A stretch of 64,000 bases of DNA from Petrosia ficiformis (Eukaryota; Porifera; Demospongiae; Haplosclerida; Petrosiidae): the NCBI GenBank assembly GCA_947044365.1, contig OX345643.1, forward strand, positions 1,201,001-1,265,000, given 5' to 3'. Of the stretch, positions 23,706-33,900 are shown piece after piece; the first letter of the stretch is position 1, and each line of letters opens with the position of its first letter. The notes beneath the pieces were generated by a model, which did not search any database, was not told the DNA's origin, and saw nothing but the letters and a program-made list of their open reading frames with translations. The position numbers were made by a program, and so were the translations under genes.

Positions 23706-26700
23706 TTTTTTTTTTTTTTTTTTTTTTTAAAAGTAAAAATTAAAATAAAATAAAATAAAAGTAGAAAGAAATTCAAAATAAAGTTAGAACAGAATTTAAA
23801 TATAAGAATTGGTGTTGATAAGGTCCATCAGTACGGTGTGATCTGGGAGATGGAATGAAGATCTAGCCCCACGAATACACTGAATAGCTGAGCGTAGCAA
23901 AGAGAAAGATAGGCGGCATCTCAACCAATTTAACATTTGACTATATGATTGTTCATCTCTTTTAATAGCTAACAGAGAAGCTAGCCTTTTATAAAAAATA
24001 GTAGCTTGCTTTGCCATACCCCCTGTTGCAGACATTACTATAGGTGTAAAGGTTGCAAACTCAATCTCTCGCACACGATTTTCATATGATCTTTTCTTGT
24101 TTTTCTCATGTTTCAAATATGATGCAGAGATACTTTCCTTTTTATTTGAAGGAGCATGAGGATTAAAAATTCTCACATCTATGAAAGACTTTTCAAATCT
24201 TCCACCCCAGAAACCATTCATGGCAATATCCAGGCGAGCACCTTCAGTAGTTATCGTTGACGCTGGAAAAGAAACTCCTTCAGGAATAGGTTGTAACTCA
24301 GGCTCTATCTTCACGTCATGACACACTTCAGTTAAAAGATGCGCAGTCAAATCTCTAACTTCGTTGTGCCTGATAGAAGGGTATGCACCTCGAGGACAGG
24401 AAAGTGCATGACTAACATTGAAACTTTGCCCACAGGCACAGTGAAGAGGAACATCCTTTGGCATCCAGCCATATCTCAATGCAAGTGCATCTGAAAAAGC
24501 TCTTTTGTGGAGGCAAAAGCCATACTCCTTAATTGGAAGGCACGTCAACCCTGCAGAAGAACCTCTCTCACTAGCAAGGTCCATACTTCGACATAGGTCT
24601 TCTGATAACGTTTCTCTTATCTCTGTAACTCGCTCAGAGTACCAGGTCTTCCTTTCTTGTACTAGATCACGTTTAAGAAGAATTTGTTCATAGGCTATTA
24701 CTGAGTATGGTGTGTCAAAATTCATCCTTTTACCTAATATCAAACAAATGAGAGGATCACATACTTTACGAGAAGAGGAATATTCTAGATCAGCCATTTT
24801 TGTTGGATTTAAGATACCTAAGCCACCAGCTCGAGCTGGAATTGAAAACAAGGATCTTAGATCATCACTAGGAGGTGGTTTTCTTGTAAGAGATGGAATA
24901 AACATGGAACGAATAGTTTCTTCCAATGGTGCAAAAAGCTCACTAATATCAGGCGTTGTTCTTGAAATAAAGGACCATTTATGCCTAAAACCATGTATGT
25001 AGGCAGCATAGGCGGCATGTGGTTGACACTGGGCTATTGATGATAGAGTGACAAGCTCACTCTTCCAAACTGCAATCTTCTCAATAATAAACTTATCAAC
25101 ATAAGATTTCGAACCAATGGGTGCACCCAAATGAGGTCTCCCTTCATATGTAATATTAACCCCTGTTCCATAGAAAACAGATACAGCTGAAGAGTAATGT
25201 TCTTCTTTTACCACCAACCACGTCTTAGAGGCATTGACAAAATATCCAAAGCCACTCCCATAAGTGACAATATCATTCCACCATTTCCTTATATCATTTA
25301 TCTTACCAACCGCAGCAGCATCATCTGCATACCAAACATTCTTAGCTAAAGGTAACTTGTTGATTAAAGGCACAGTAGACAATGCATAAAAAGGCATGGC
25401 CAAAGGGTCCCCCTGAGTAGTACCTTCTTCTGAGAACAATAGTTTTCCACCAATAAACAACTCAGACGAATTTCTGTAGGTATTAATAATGACGGTAGCT
25501 AAGGGAGGACAGATGAATTGAATATTATTTAGTGCAACCAAACGATTCAGACAATTAAAAGCATTACTAGCGTCTACAAGTAGAACAGCTTCAGTTTCGA
25601 CATCTTTGTAGGCATCTCTTATAGCATGTGCAGCTGCTTCCACACCAGCAATCTGACCAGCACAAAGTTGTGAGCTACCAACAGCCTCCTGAATGTCATC
25701 TCTCACCACAGAAAGAATGGCCTTAGCAATGATACGCCTAGGTACCTCCCCAATGCCAATCGGCCTCACCCCTGGACATTTGTCCAAGGCTATGAGACGA
25801 CAACAAAGTAGAGAAGAGATACCAGCAGGGTCAACAAATTCAACAGCAATACGTTTTGCAGTAAGAGCAAGGCTATGGCACAGATTCAGTGATGCTTTTT
25901 TATAAGATGTACATAACTTCCTCCAAGCCCAAGCATCAACACCAGACGGACCAGCAGCACCTGAGGTGTGTAGAGAGACTGATCTAACCAAGGCAGCGTC
26001 TATACTATCAAAAATAACTGGATGGGAATCCGGAGGAGAACCACGAATAATAGAATCTTCATTCAATGGTGCAGCGGCTGGATGTTTATCCTTAAGAATA
26101 TCATAAATCGATCTCCCATTATCTGTGACATCACTAGGGTGTAACAATGAGCTACGTCCACACTCTGATAATAAACTAATTGCAGCACCAGTTTTTCCCT
26201 CAAACATCAACTTAGTAAAAGACTTAGATATATATTGATTAAACTCACTAATTTGCGATTTATTTCTAGCATGTTGTCGTGTAAGGCGATCCTTGATCAC
26301 CCTACCTTCCTTAACCAATTCATTCAAATCTCCACCTAACCATAGTGCCATTCTCCGCTCAAGACAATCACAATGTTCTCTAGATTTAGAACTTCTTCTT
26401 GGTTTCTGTAAAACAAGAATAGGCATAACAATAGCAGCTTTCAAAGCAATAGATTCCAGTGGAGAACGTGTAGCAAATGCTTCAAAAAGTCTCGCAAGCT
26501 CGGAAACAAAGTGTTTTCCTTGCATTCCTTGTGGTAGTTTAAAACAGTTATTCTTCCATTCAGTTACTTCCTCATATGCTCTATTGACATCATCTATGAA
26601 TGTACCACCATCAACAGAACCCCACCTAAATGTAGCAGAAGACATTGGACGATAAGATGGCAGAGTAACAGATAAAGATGGCGGATCGGGCACCAATTGG

Positions 26701-27031
26701 AATGATGAATCACTAGGCGCTTCTGAGTCATCTGAAATCGAAGTTTGTGAAGTAGATGAATCCTGAATATTAACACAGTTTCCATATCGATAAGGAGCAC
26801 AGTTTTGACAAGAAATACCCACTTTCACGCATGAGCATTTTCTACACTTTCCTTTCGAATTACAAGAACAGCATGCGGGCATCTCGCTGTAAAGACACCA
26901 GTAGATAGACGATCAATATACCACTCTAAACTCAAAAACTACAACAACAGACTAACCACGAACAAAAGCCAACTTGAGAAACGATACACCGATCAACAAG
27001 CAGCAACCATTTTATTCAGGGCTAGTCAGTA
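23706..27031 (-). mobile_element. Full-length LINE with poly(A) tail and target-site duplication
   Basis: The 3.3-kb non-LTR retrotransposon is flanked by a perfect 12-bp duplication, CTGCACTATACT, at 23694-23705 and 27032-27043. The 3' poly(A) appears as the T run from 23705 to 23728 on the plus strand. The 5' untranslated part is about 26883-27031. The uninterrupted frame and intact duplication mean a recent insertion. The target is the terminal exon/3' flank of gene D. Confidence 0.93.
23796..26882 (-). CDS. LINE polyprotein: cysteine-rich N-terminus, reverse transcriptase, restriction-like endonuclease
   Basis: Intact 1028-codon frame starting MPACCSCNSKGKCRKCSC, followed by more cysteines to about residue 36, a dense cluster resembling CXC-type or zinc-binding repeats. 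The reverse transcriptase lies in the middle (about residues 340-620) with LVDASNAFN, GTTQGDPLAMPFY and the catalytic NVWYADDAAAV. The C-terminus has a Cys-Cys-His-His-like knuckle, CACGQSFNVSHALSCPRG, then ARLDIAMNG and SFIDVRIFNPHAP, which fit the (P/L)D...D core of a restriction-like endonuclease. This single-frame layout matches R2/NeSL-like LINEs and not the apurinic-endonuclease LINEs. I cannot fix the clade. The protein would nick the target and prime reverse transcription there. Confidence 0.9.
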   Translation of the reverse strand: MPACCSCNSKGKCRKCSCVKVGISCQNCAPYRYGNCVNIQDSSTSQTSISDDSEAPSDSSFQLVPDPPSLSVTLPSYRPMSSATFRWGSVDGGTFIDDVNRAYEEVTEWKNNCFKLPQGMQGKHFVSELARLFEAFATRSPLESIALKAAIVMPILVLQKPRRSSKSREHCDCLERRMALWLGGDLNELVKEGRVIKDRLTRQHARNKSQISEFNQYISKSFTKLMFEGKTGAAISLLSECGRSSLLHPSDVTDNGRSIYDILKDKHPAAAPLNEDSIIRGSPPDSHPVIFDSIDAALVRSVSLHTSGAAGPSGVDAWAWRKLCTSYKKASLNLCHSLALTAKRIAVEFVDPAGISSLLCCRLIALDKCPGVRPIGIGEVPRRIIAKAILSVVRDDIQEAVGSSQLCAGQIAGVEAAAHAIRDAYKDVETEAVLLVDASNAFNCLNRLVALNNIQFICPPLATVIINTYRNSSELFIGGKLLFSEEGTTQGDPLAMPFYALSTVPLINKLPLAKNVWYADDAAAVGKINDIRKWWNDIVTYGSGFGYFVNASKTWLVVKEEHYSSAVSVFYGTGVNITYEGRPHLGAPIGSKSYVDKFIIEKIAVWKSELVTLSSIAQCQPHAAYAAYIHGFRHKWSFISRTTPDISELFAPLEETIRSMFIPSLTRKPPPSDDLRSLFSIPARAGGLGILNPTKMADLEYSSSRKVCDPLICLILGKRMNFDTPYSVIAYEQILLKRDLVQERKTWYSERVTEIRETLSEDLCRSMDLASERGSSAGLTCLPIKEYGFCLHKRAFSDALALRYGWMPKDVPLHCACGQSFNVSHALSCPRGAYPSIRHNEVRDLTAHLLTEVCHDVKIEPELQPIPEGVSFPASTITTEGARLDIAMNGFWGGRFEKSFIDVRIFNPHAPSNKKESISASYLKHEKNKKRSYENRVREIEFATFTPIVMSATGGMAKQATIFYKRLASLLAIKRDEQSYSQMLNWLRCRLSFSLLRSAIQCIRGARSSFHLPDHTVLMDLINTNSYI

Positions 27032-27041
27032 CTGCACTATA

Positions 27042-28800
27042 CTAAACAAAGAGCAAGTAGAGTAACTTATTCGATATATATATATCATCATTCTCAACAA
27101 CAGGTTCATCCAAAACATGTACATATGAGTATGTATTATCATCATCAGTAGTCAAATGTTCACCTGTATGTAAATATTATAAAAATTATGATGAATTTCA
27201 AGTTAAATTAAAAATTAGAATAATCTAATGTTCACCTGATGCTGTGTGTATATTATAAGATGGATTGTCATCAGTAATCACATGTTTATCTGTGAAGATC
27301 ATCACTGAGAGTAATTATCAAAACATTATGTATACCTGATACTGATTAATTGACCATGATATAATTACTCATCAGTTTAATTATCCATATGGATCAAATT
27401 ATATATACTGTCTATACCTGATACTGTCTGTACATCATAGGATGGATAATCATCTGTAAGCATTTGTTCATCTGTGAGATTACAAGAACTGAATCATCAC
27501 TGAGACTATATATTACTTTTTTATTATCATTATTATTATGTATGCTATACCTGATACTGTTGGTATATTAGTAGATGGAGTATCATAAATAATCCCATGT
27601 TTATCTGTGAAATTAAGAAATGATTATCAATGAGATTAATTATAAATTGTCCTGTATACCTGATATGGTGTATGTATTATAAAATGGATTATCTTCAGTA
27701 GTCACATGTTCATCTGTAAAATTTAAGACAGATTATGTAACATTTTCAAGCTGATGTGTCATACAATATTGTACCTGATACTGTGTGTATAATATCATAT
27801 GATGGATAATCATAAGTGAGCATATGCTCATCTGTGAGTGTATAAAAATGGATCATCTTTGACGCTAATTATCAATACATTATGTATGTTTCTATACCTG
27901 ATACTGTGTGTATATTATAAGATTGATTATCCTCAATAACCACATGTTCATCTGTGGGAAGTTAGAAATAGTTATAATAATAGTAATTTCTGACATGATA
28001 TAGCACAAAACTATTTGTGTCAGTAAAAAACTGTTCATCATCAGAAAATTAACCTAATGATTATACTGTTAGTAAATGTGTACATTTTGCAGTATACTGT
28101 TTTAAGTGTTTATAATTGTTAATTATACTGATGTTTATATATATATACATGTAAGATTATTATGTATGTGTGTGTGCATGTATGTGGGTATATTCTATTC
28201 ATACTTAATACTGCTTGTAACTGATAAGCTGGATTGGCATTAACGAGAACATTTTCATCTGTATGTATGAAAATTCAATGAGAAGAAAATAACGTTATCT
28301 GTTTTGTGTATAATCTAGTGGTGTTATTAATCTATTATACATTTATACCTTTACTAGAGTTCATATTTGTTGTTCTCTTTCTATGTTTCACTATTAATAT
28401 TATTATCATTATAATAATAAATATAATAATAGACAACAGAAGAAGACCTGTTCCAACTCCAGCTATTACTTTCAACTGTACAGGAAATCCTTTATAAGAA
28501 TTAATCAAATTTGATGATAAAATACAAAATTATAATAATTATACATTTAATTTGCATATATCTTGTTTTATAACGACACATGATATGCTTGAATTGTATT
28601 TAGTCAAAAATACTTATTTTAATGTAATAACACTTTATGAATTCAGTTTTAGCAGCATGTTTGTCAATGAGCATGGAGAGCTACATTTCATGAGGAAATA
28701 TTTGTAAAACACAAGTACATACCTTTCAATGTTTGTGATGTAGAGTTCATTGAACTTGTGATGTTTGATATAGACCTGGTAGGAAGACTCATGGATGAGA
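27042..28800 (-). CDS. Gene D: NPxY-tail receptor, 3' part; no usable ectodomain
   Basis: Exons: linker 28723-28800, transmembrane 28349-28468 (VIAGVGTGLL then Ile-rich helix, stop-transfer KHRKRTT), eight tyrosine microexons (28205-28258, 27898-27951, 27775-27831, 27660-27713, 27551-27604, 27418-27471, 27236-27289, and a decayed one near 27337), and a terminal exon from 27163 to a stop at 27042. The last exon reads TYSYVHVLDEPVVEND, then loses the DDYI end seen in gene J and runs on to a new stop that falls in the LINE target duplication. D1 is absent and only fragments of D2 and the signal peptide exist upstream, inside an inverted-repeat element. It is a pseudogene unless it is spliced to the ectodomain of gene E, whose donors have the right phase. 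Confidence 0.65.
27236..28258 (-). other. Tyrosine-motif microexon array of gene D
   Basis: Seven well-formed microexons, six of exactly 54 nt and one of 57, all phase 1/1. Core motifs from 5' to 3': NANPAYQLQAVL, EDNQSYNIHTVS, DYPSYDIIHTVS, EDNPFYNTYTIS, IIYDTPSTNIPTVS (type B, Tyr shifted towards the N-terminus), DDYPSYDVQTVS, DDNPSYNIHTAS. A donor-only remnant at 27337 marks a lost copy. Confidence 0.85.
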
Positions 28801-29295
28801 CTGAAGAGAGGAATACAATTACAGGTTAGTAGCAATTATACATGCTAGATCAAGTAGAAGTATATATTCAGGAAAAATAAAACTCACTGAGAGTTAAAAT
28901 AACCCTTTACTTTTTACAGTAGTGATACATATATAATTATACTGAACTACACTGTAAAAATGAATTTGTTATTTTAACAAACCACTTGTTACCTCAGTTG
29001 CACTTACATTTTCAATATATAGTCAGAAACATGAAATACGAGGATAATTAGCATTTTGTCTGGTTATAATATAGCTATATGGTAAAAAGGAATGTTATGA
29101 CTACAGTCATAAATGCATATACCAAATTACACCCTACTACCATATAAAGAGGCTATTTTTGATAACCTCAAAATGAGATAATCTGCATAGGAAGAAACGG
29201 TTTGTTTCAAATTATTGGTTATAGTAAAAACTACATTGACTAGTCATGCAATCATGAATGTACATACCCTACTACCACATGTAGAATGTACAATC

Positions 29296-29557
29296 ATTGG
29301 TCCATCACTCTAGGCTGGGATATACCTAATGCATCTCCATTCTGAACTTGTATATGTTTACCATTACATGTGAAACCAATGTCTGGAAAGGATCTATTAT
29401 TGCTATTATTATATCCTTGCACTCTTGTACTACAATATAACATAGAAATTAAAGTTAAACACATGTTCAAATATTAAACTAGTCATGTAATACTGACCTG
29501 AAATAATCCATGGTAAACTAAGCCATAAAAACAAAATAAAACCATTCGTCTCTTCAT
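29296..29557 (-). pseudogene. Relict signal-peptide and D2 exons inside the inverted-repeat element
   Basis: 29487-29557 is a signal-peptide exon (MKRRMVLFCFYGL) with an intact donor. 29296-29436 is a D2 exon reduced by two internal deletions: one removes the middle, the other fuses the D2 start to the intron next to the D1 acceptor, so D1 is gone. The order matches the 5' end expected for gene D. Confidence 0.75.
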
Positions 29558-29944
29558 CTGCAGGGAATGTTAAGGGAATGCTTAATGTAAAATTTTCCCT
29601 GGGAGGCTACTAAAATTTACAATAGTGTTTCCCACCTAGTATAAAATATTTGCACTACTATTTTCCTCTGCCAGGGTAAATATTAATTGGTTATGTATGT
29701 ATCTAATCAAAGCATTCCTCATCTAACTTATTGCTAGCCTGGTGATTTGACTATGTATGAATGTACTCAATGTATATTTGTATATAGCTAGCTGGCAACA
29801 TAGTATTTTATTCTATAGTAATTATGAAATGTATTAGAGATATATGTAAGAATAGTAATATGAAATGTATTGGAGATGTATGTAAAACTGCAGGAATGTA
29901 CTTAGTATGTATATATGTATATATTCCTTGTGTACATAGTATTA

Positions 29945-30500
29945 TTACCAATGTACATTCATAATTGCATGACTATATTTTTATATAGTCATGGTAGTTT
30001 TTATTATAACTAATAATTTGAAACAAATTGTTCCTTCCTATGTATATTATCTCATTTTGAAGTTATCAATAACAGCCTTTTTATAACTATAGTAGTAGGG
30101 TGTATATTTGTATGTACATTCCTGATTGCATGATTAGTGATAACAATTGTTTTTACTATAACCAATAATTTGAAACAAATTGTTCCTTCCTATGCATATT
30201 ATCTCATTTTGAAGTTATCAATAACATTATGATAGTAGGGTGTATATTGGTATGTACATTCCTGATTGCATGATTAGTGATAACAATTGTTTTTACTATA
30301 ACCAATAATTTGAAACAAATTGTTCCTTCCTATGCATATTATCTCATTTTGAAGTTATCAATAACATTATGATAGTAGGGTGTATATTGGTATGTACATT
30401 CCTGATTGCAAGACAATTGTTTTTACTATAACCAATAATTTGAAACAAATCGTCTCTCTCTATGCATTTTACCTCATTTTCAAGTTATCAATAACGGACT
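29945..30500. repeat. About 139-bp tandem repeats
   Basis: Three near-identical units beginning TAGTAGGGTGTATATT near 30092, 30231 and 30370, with a diverged unit before them and an inverted partner at 29140-29280. Units contain CAATAATTTGAAACAAATTG. All lie inside the 28950-30663 element. Confidence 0.8.
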
Positions 30501-30663
30501 GTAGTGATAACATTCCTTTTTACCATATAGCTATATATATAACCAGACAAAATGCTAATTAATTATCCTTGTGTTTCATGTTTCTAATTATATATTGAAA
30601 ATGTAAGTCCAACTGAGGTATATACAAGTGGTTTATTAAAATAACAAATTCATTTTTACAGTG

Positions 30664-30800
30664 AATTACATTATAATGTACGAACCACCCTTGATTCTCT
30701 GGTATAATAAAACAGTGTATTACAATTGTTTAAAATGCATGATCATTACTGAATCCAACTACATCATATAGCTATTATAATATACACAGAAACAAAATTA
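30664..30800 (-). pseudogene. Relict 5' receptor exons downstream of gene E
   Basis: A fragment of the start of a D1 exon (near 30664-30700) and a decayed signal-peptide exon (near 30745-30800) are recognisable by comparison with 39440-39560, where the same relict follows gene F. Both copies belong to the duplicated E/F block. Confidence 0.55.
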
Positions 30801-30975
30801 ATTGCTGAAATGATTAATCTCTGCTTTGGAGAGATTTTGTGTGAAAAATAAGCGCATTTGTTACAAAATAATGAATATACACGTACTCTGTCTAAAATGA
30901 CATTCTATTTTACAACATATTTGCGATAATAATTATGTATATTGAAACAAGAACTGCTTAGACTAAGTATATTCT

Positions 30976-33900
30976 TTATCCCATGTATACATTTTGCAGT
31001 TCAGAGTACAGTTTGTGAGCTGTATCAAGTTGAGCTCCAAGACAAGTGTCTGTCTCCGTTTGGAGTAGTTTAAAATCAGCTTGAGAAAGATCAGAAACCA
31101 GATCAACAAATGTAGGACGAGATAATGTCTCTGGATGCCTGTGAATGAGGTTAATACGATTATATATTATAGTTATATTTAGTTTGATCTCACCAGCATT
31201 GAATCATCATTTCATATACTGGTCTAGGACACCCAGGAGGAGGAGGAAGACGATATCCTGATTCCACAAGACGCATGCACTACAAAAACATTATTCTCTA
31301 AAATAGAAGCTTATTAATGAATTACAGGGTGTACCTCTTGGTTACACTTCTCTTCAAATGGTTTATGTCCCAAACTCCATATCTCATACAGTACTACTCC
31401 AAAACTCCACACATCACTTGAAGTTGAATACTTCTTGAAGTTTAAGGCCTTGTAAAAAAAATAGTGAAAATAATAATATGTATGGTAGAGGAAAATTTGT
31501 ATTCAATTTTGCTAGTATAATAATTATTTCACTACTCACTAAACAAATACTTATGTCATATAGCAATTCACTTGAACACAAGGTATATCACCCCTGACAA
31601 TAAAAAAATCAGCTATATCTTCATGCAGAACAGAATAATTAATGTACTCTAGAGTTGCTTTTGAAGGATATTTATTGCATTATAATATATATTATTATAT
31701 TATTATATTATTATACTACTGATAGTGAATTTAACAGATTGCTTCACATTTGATTAAGTTTGATGTGATTTACAAATGGAAGCTTGCCATATCTTTTCTC
31801 AAAAACCAAACACAGTTGCAATACTTCCTTACAAAATTACCTACCTCAGGAGCAGTCCACTTAATTGGTATCTTTTTTGCACGGGACATGTAGTAATTCT
31901 CATTTTGTAAACCTCTTGACATTCCAAAATCTGCTATCTTTGAAAAACATAGTAAAGTAACTTATATTTTACTTTAGAAGCCATATACATCAAAGTCACT
32001 ACTTTAGCGATATATCATTAATAAGGTTTAGATAATATCAATAACCTAATGGTATTGTGGATATTGAGGCAGTCACTCTTTTCTATATAGTATATACAAA
32101 ATCACTTATAGCATTGGCATGCTTGTGTTGTCATAGTATACATACTCAATTATATTCATATGATCTAGGACATTTTTTGCATAAGTAAAATATGAATGCT
32201 ATAATTACATCATAATTATTATTTAAAAATTGTTATCTTACTTTACATATCTCATTATCAGCTACTAGTATATTCCTAGCAGCCAGATCTCTGTGTATAA
32301 AATGTTTTTGAGACAAGTATTCCATACCAGAAGCAATCTGACGACAGAAACTGAGTAGAATACTGGGAACTTTAGTGTCTACAAGTTCTCCTGGACTAAT
32401 AGATGAATTATGACAATGAGAGTGTTGTTTACTAACATTATAAACACACTGATATTCATGGTACCAGTACTAGCAGTTATACTCACATTGGCATCATTTT
32501 TTGTAGATATCCTCTCAAATCTCCATTTGATATAAGTTCTAGAACAATCATAGTCTGAGTAGAATTGTAAAATATATATAAGGGCTATGCAATTTAATAA
32601 CTTCACTTACTGGTTCTCCAACAGTTACTACTCCATATAGTTTCACAACATTAGGATGATGAAACTGACCATTAATGGCTGCCTCTTGTAAGAATTTAAC
32701 TTTCTTTTCTTCTGCAGCAGAGTCTTTCAATGTTTTGATAGCTACATCTCTAGTTCCACTAGGAGAATTCCACACACCTGCATTAACTGTACCAAACTCA
32801 CCTGATCCAAGATGTCCAGCGATTCTATGGTAGGTAGACACAATACATTACCATATAGTATTACACAACATGTAGTTCATTAGCTTAAAATACTCAATTC
32901 TAATGTAAGAATATACAAACAATCCTCTCAAATGCAACAGAAAGTATAATAAAAATAAACAGATGTACTGTTTATACTAGAGATAAAGTTAGAAATGCAT
33001 TTGTCATCTAAGTAGTAGGTTGAGCCCAAGAAATAAATTTACTAACTGAATCTGTTGACGTATTATTTCTCGGTATTTCTTCTTGGTGTCCAGTACATTT
33101 TCTCTTCTGTAAAGAAATAATCATCATCTGGGTTTTCTTGTGAAACATACTGTGATAATGAAAGAAATACATAATGATAATCATCAAGAGTCAAATTTGA
33201 AAGTGCAACTTTGACACTTGAGTTTTCATTGACGTGCGTAAATATTGGGAAGTGACTCTTCATATTATTTCACCTGCATATCAAACAGATGTCCATACAT
33301 ATTCTCTTGCATCTCATAATGACTTTCAATTTGTTGTCTTTGAGCCTGTAATAACAAACATGGAGTAATGATGTGTTTATCACCGAGCTATAATATACTA
33401 AAGGAAACTTAGCTTTCATGTCTGTATGTATGTACTATCAGTATTCTATCTAGTTAAACTTACACTAGTAGGTACACATATTCCCCATTGTATAATATTA
33501 TAATTACTTGACTGTGAAATAGTTTCCTATAAGAATATAACATTAACAAATCATTGTGCTATGATATGCATGTGTGATATTTCAGTAACATAAGCTTATT
33601 TCTGTGCATTCTATAATAATTCAAGGACTAACAAACCCACAAAACAGTAATATACCAAGGCTAACATGAAACACTCTCAAAATGTGTTTCAGGAGCAGAT
33701 TCAAATTACAGAAATGAAACATATTTCATGTTTAGTAGTGGAGTAAGTTGATTTTTAATTAGTCCGCTATGGTTTCCCATGTGATTTACAGCCTCCAAGA
33801 TTCCTCAGACACTGTAGCTATTGTGATAGAGCTAGGTGTTGTTGAAATGTATCACATTTCAGATATTGGAAGTTATAGACTGGTAACTTCCCAGATTTCT

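Larger units (their letters stand above)
28950..30663. mobile_element. 1.7-kb element with about 175-bp terminal inverted repeats
   Basis: The left arm (28950-about 29125, starting CACTGTAAAAATGAATTTG) and right arm (about 30491-30663, ending with the complement) match with few differences, including GACAAAATGCTAATTA and the CCTTTTTACCATATAGCTAT segment. The CACTGTAAAAA end resembles the smaller CACTGCAAAAA elements. The interior holds receptor exon relicts (29296-29557) and about 139-bp tandem repeats. No transposase. Confidence 0.8.

Noticed and set aside
24505..26800. Several small plus- and minus-strand frames inside the LINE
   Set aside because: They overlap the intact 1028-codon frame and have no features of their own.
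28950..30663. Helitron-type gene capture
   Set aside because: The element has long terminal inverted repeats, which Helitrons lack.
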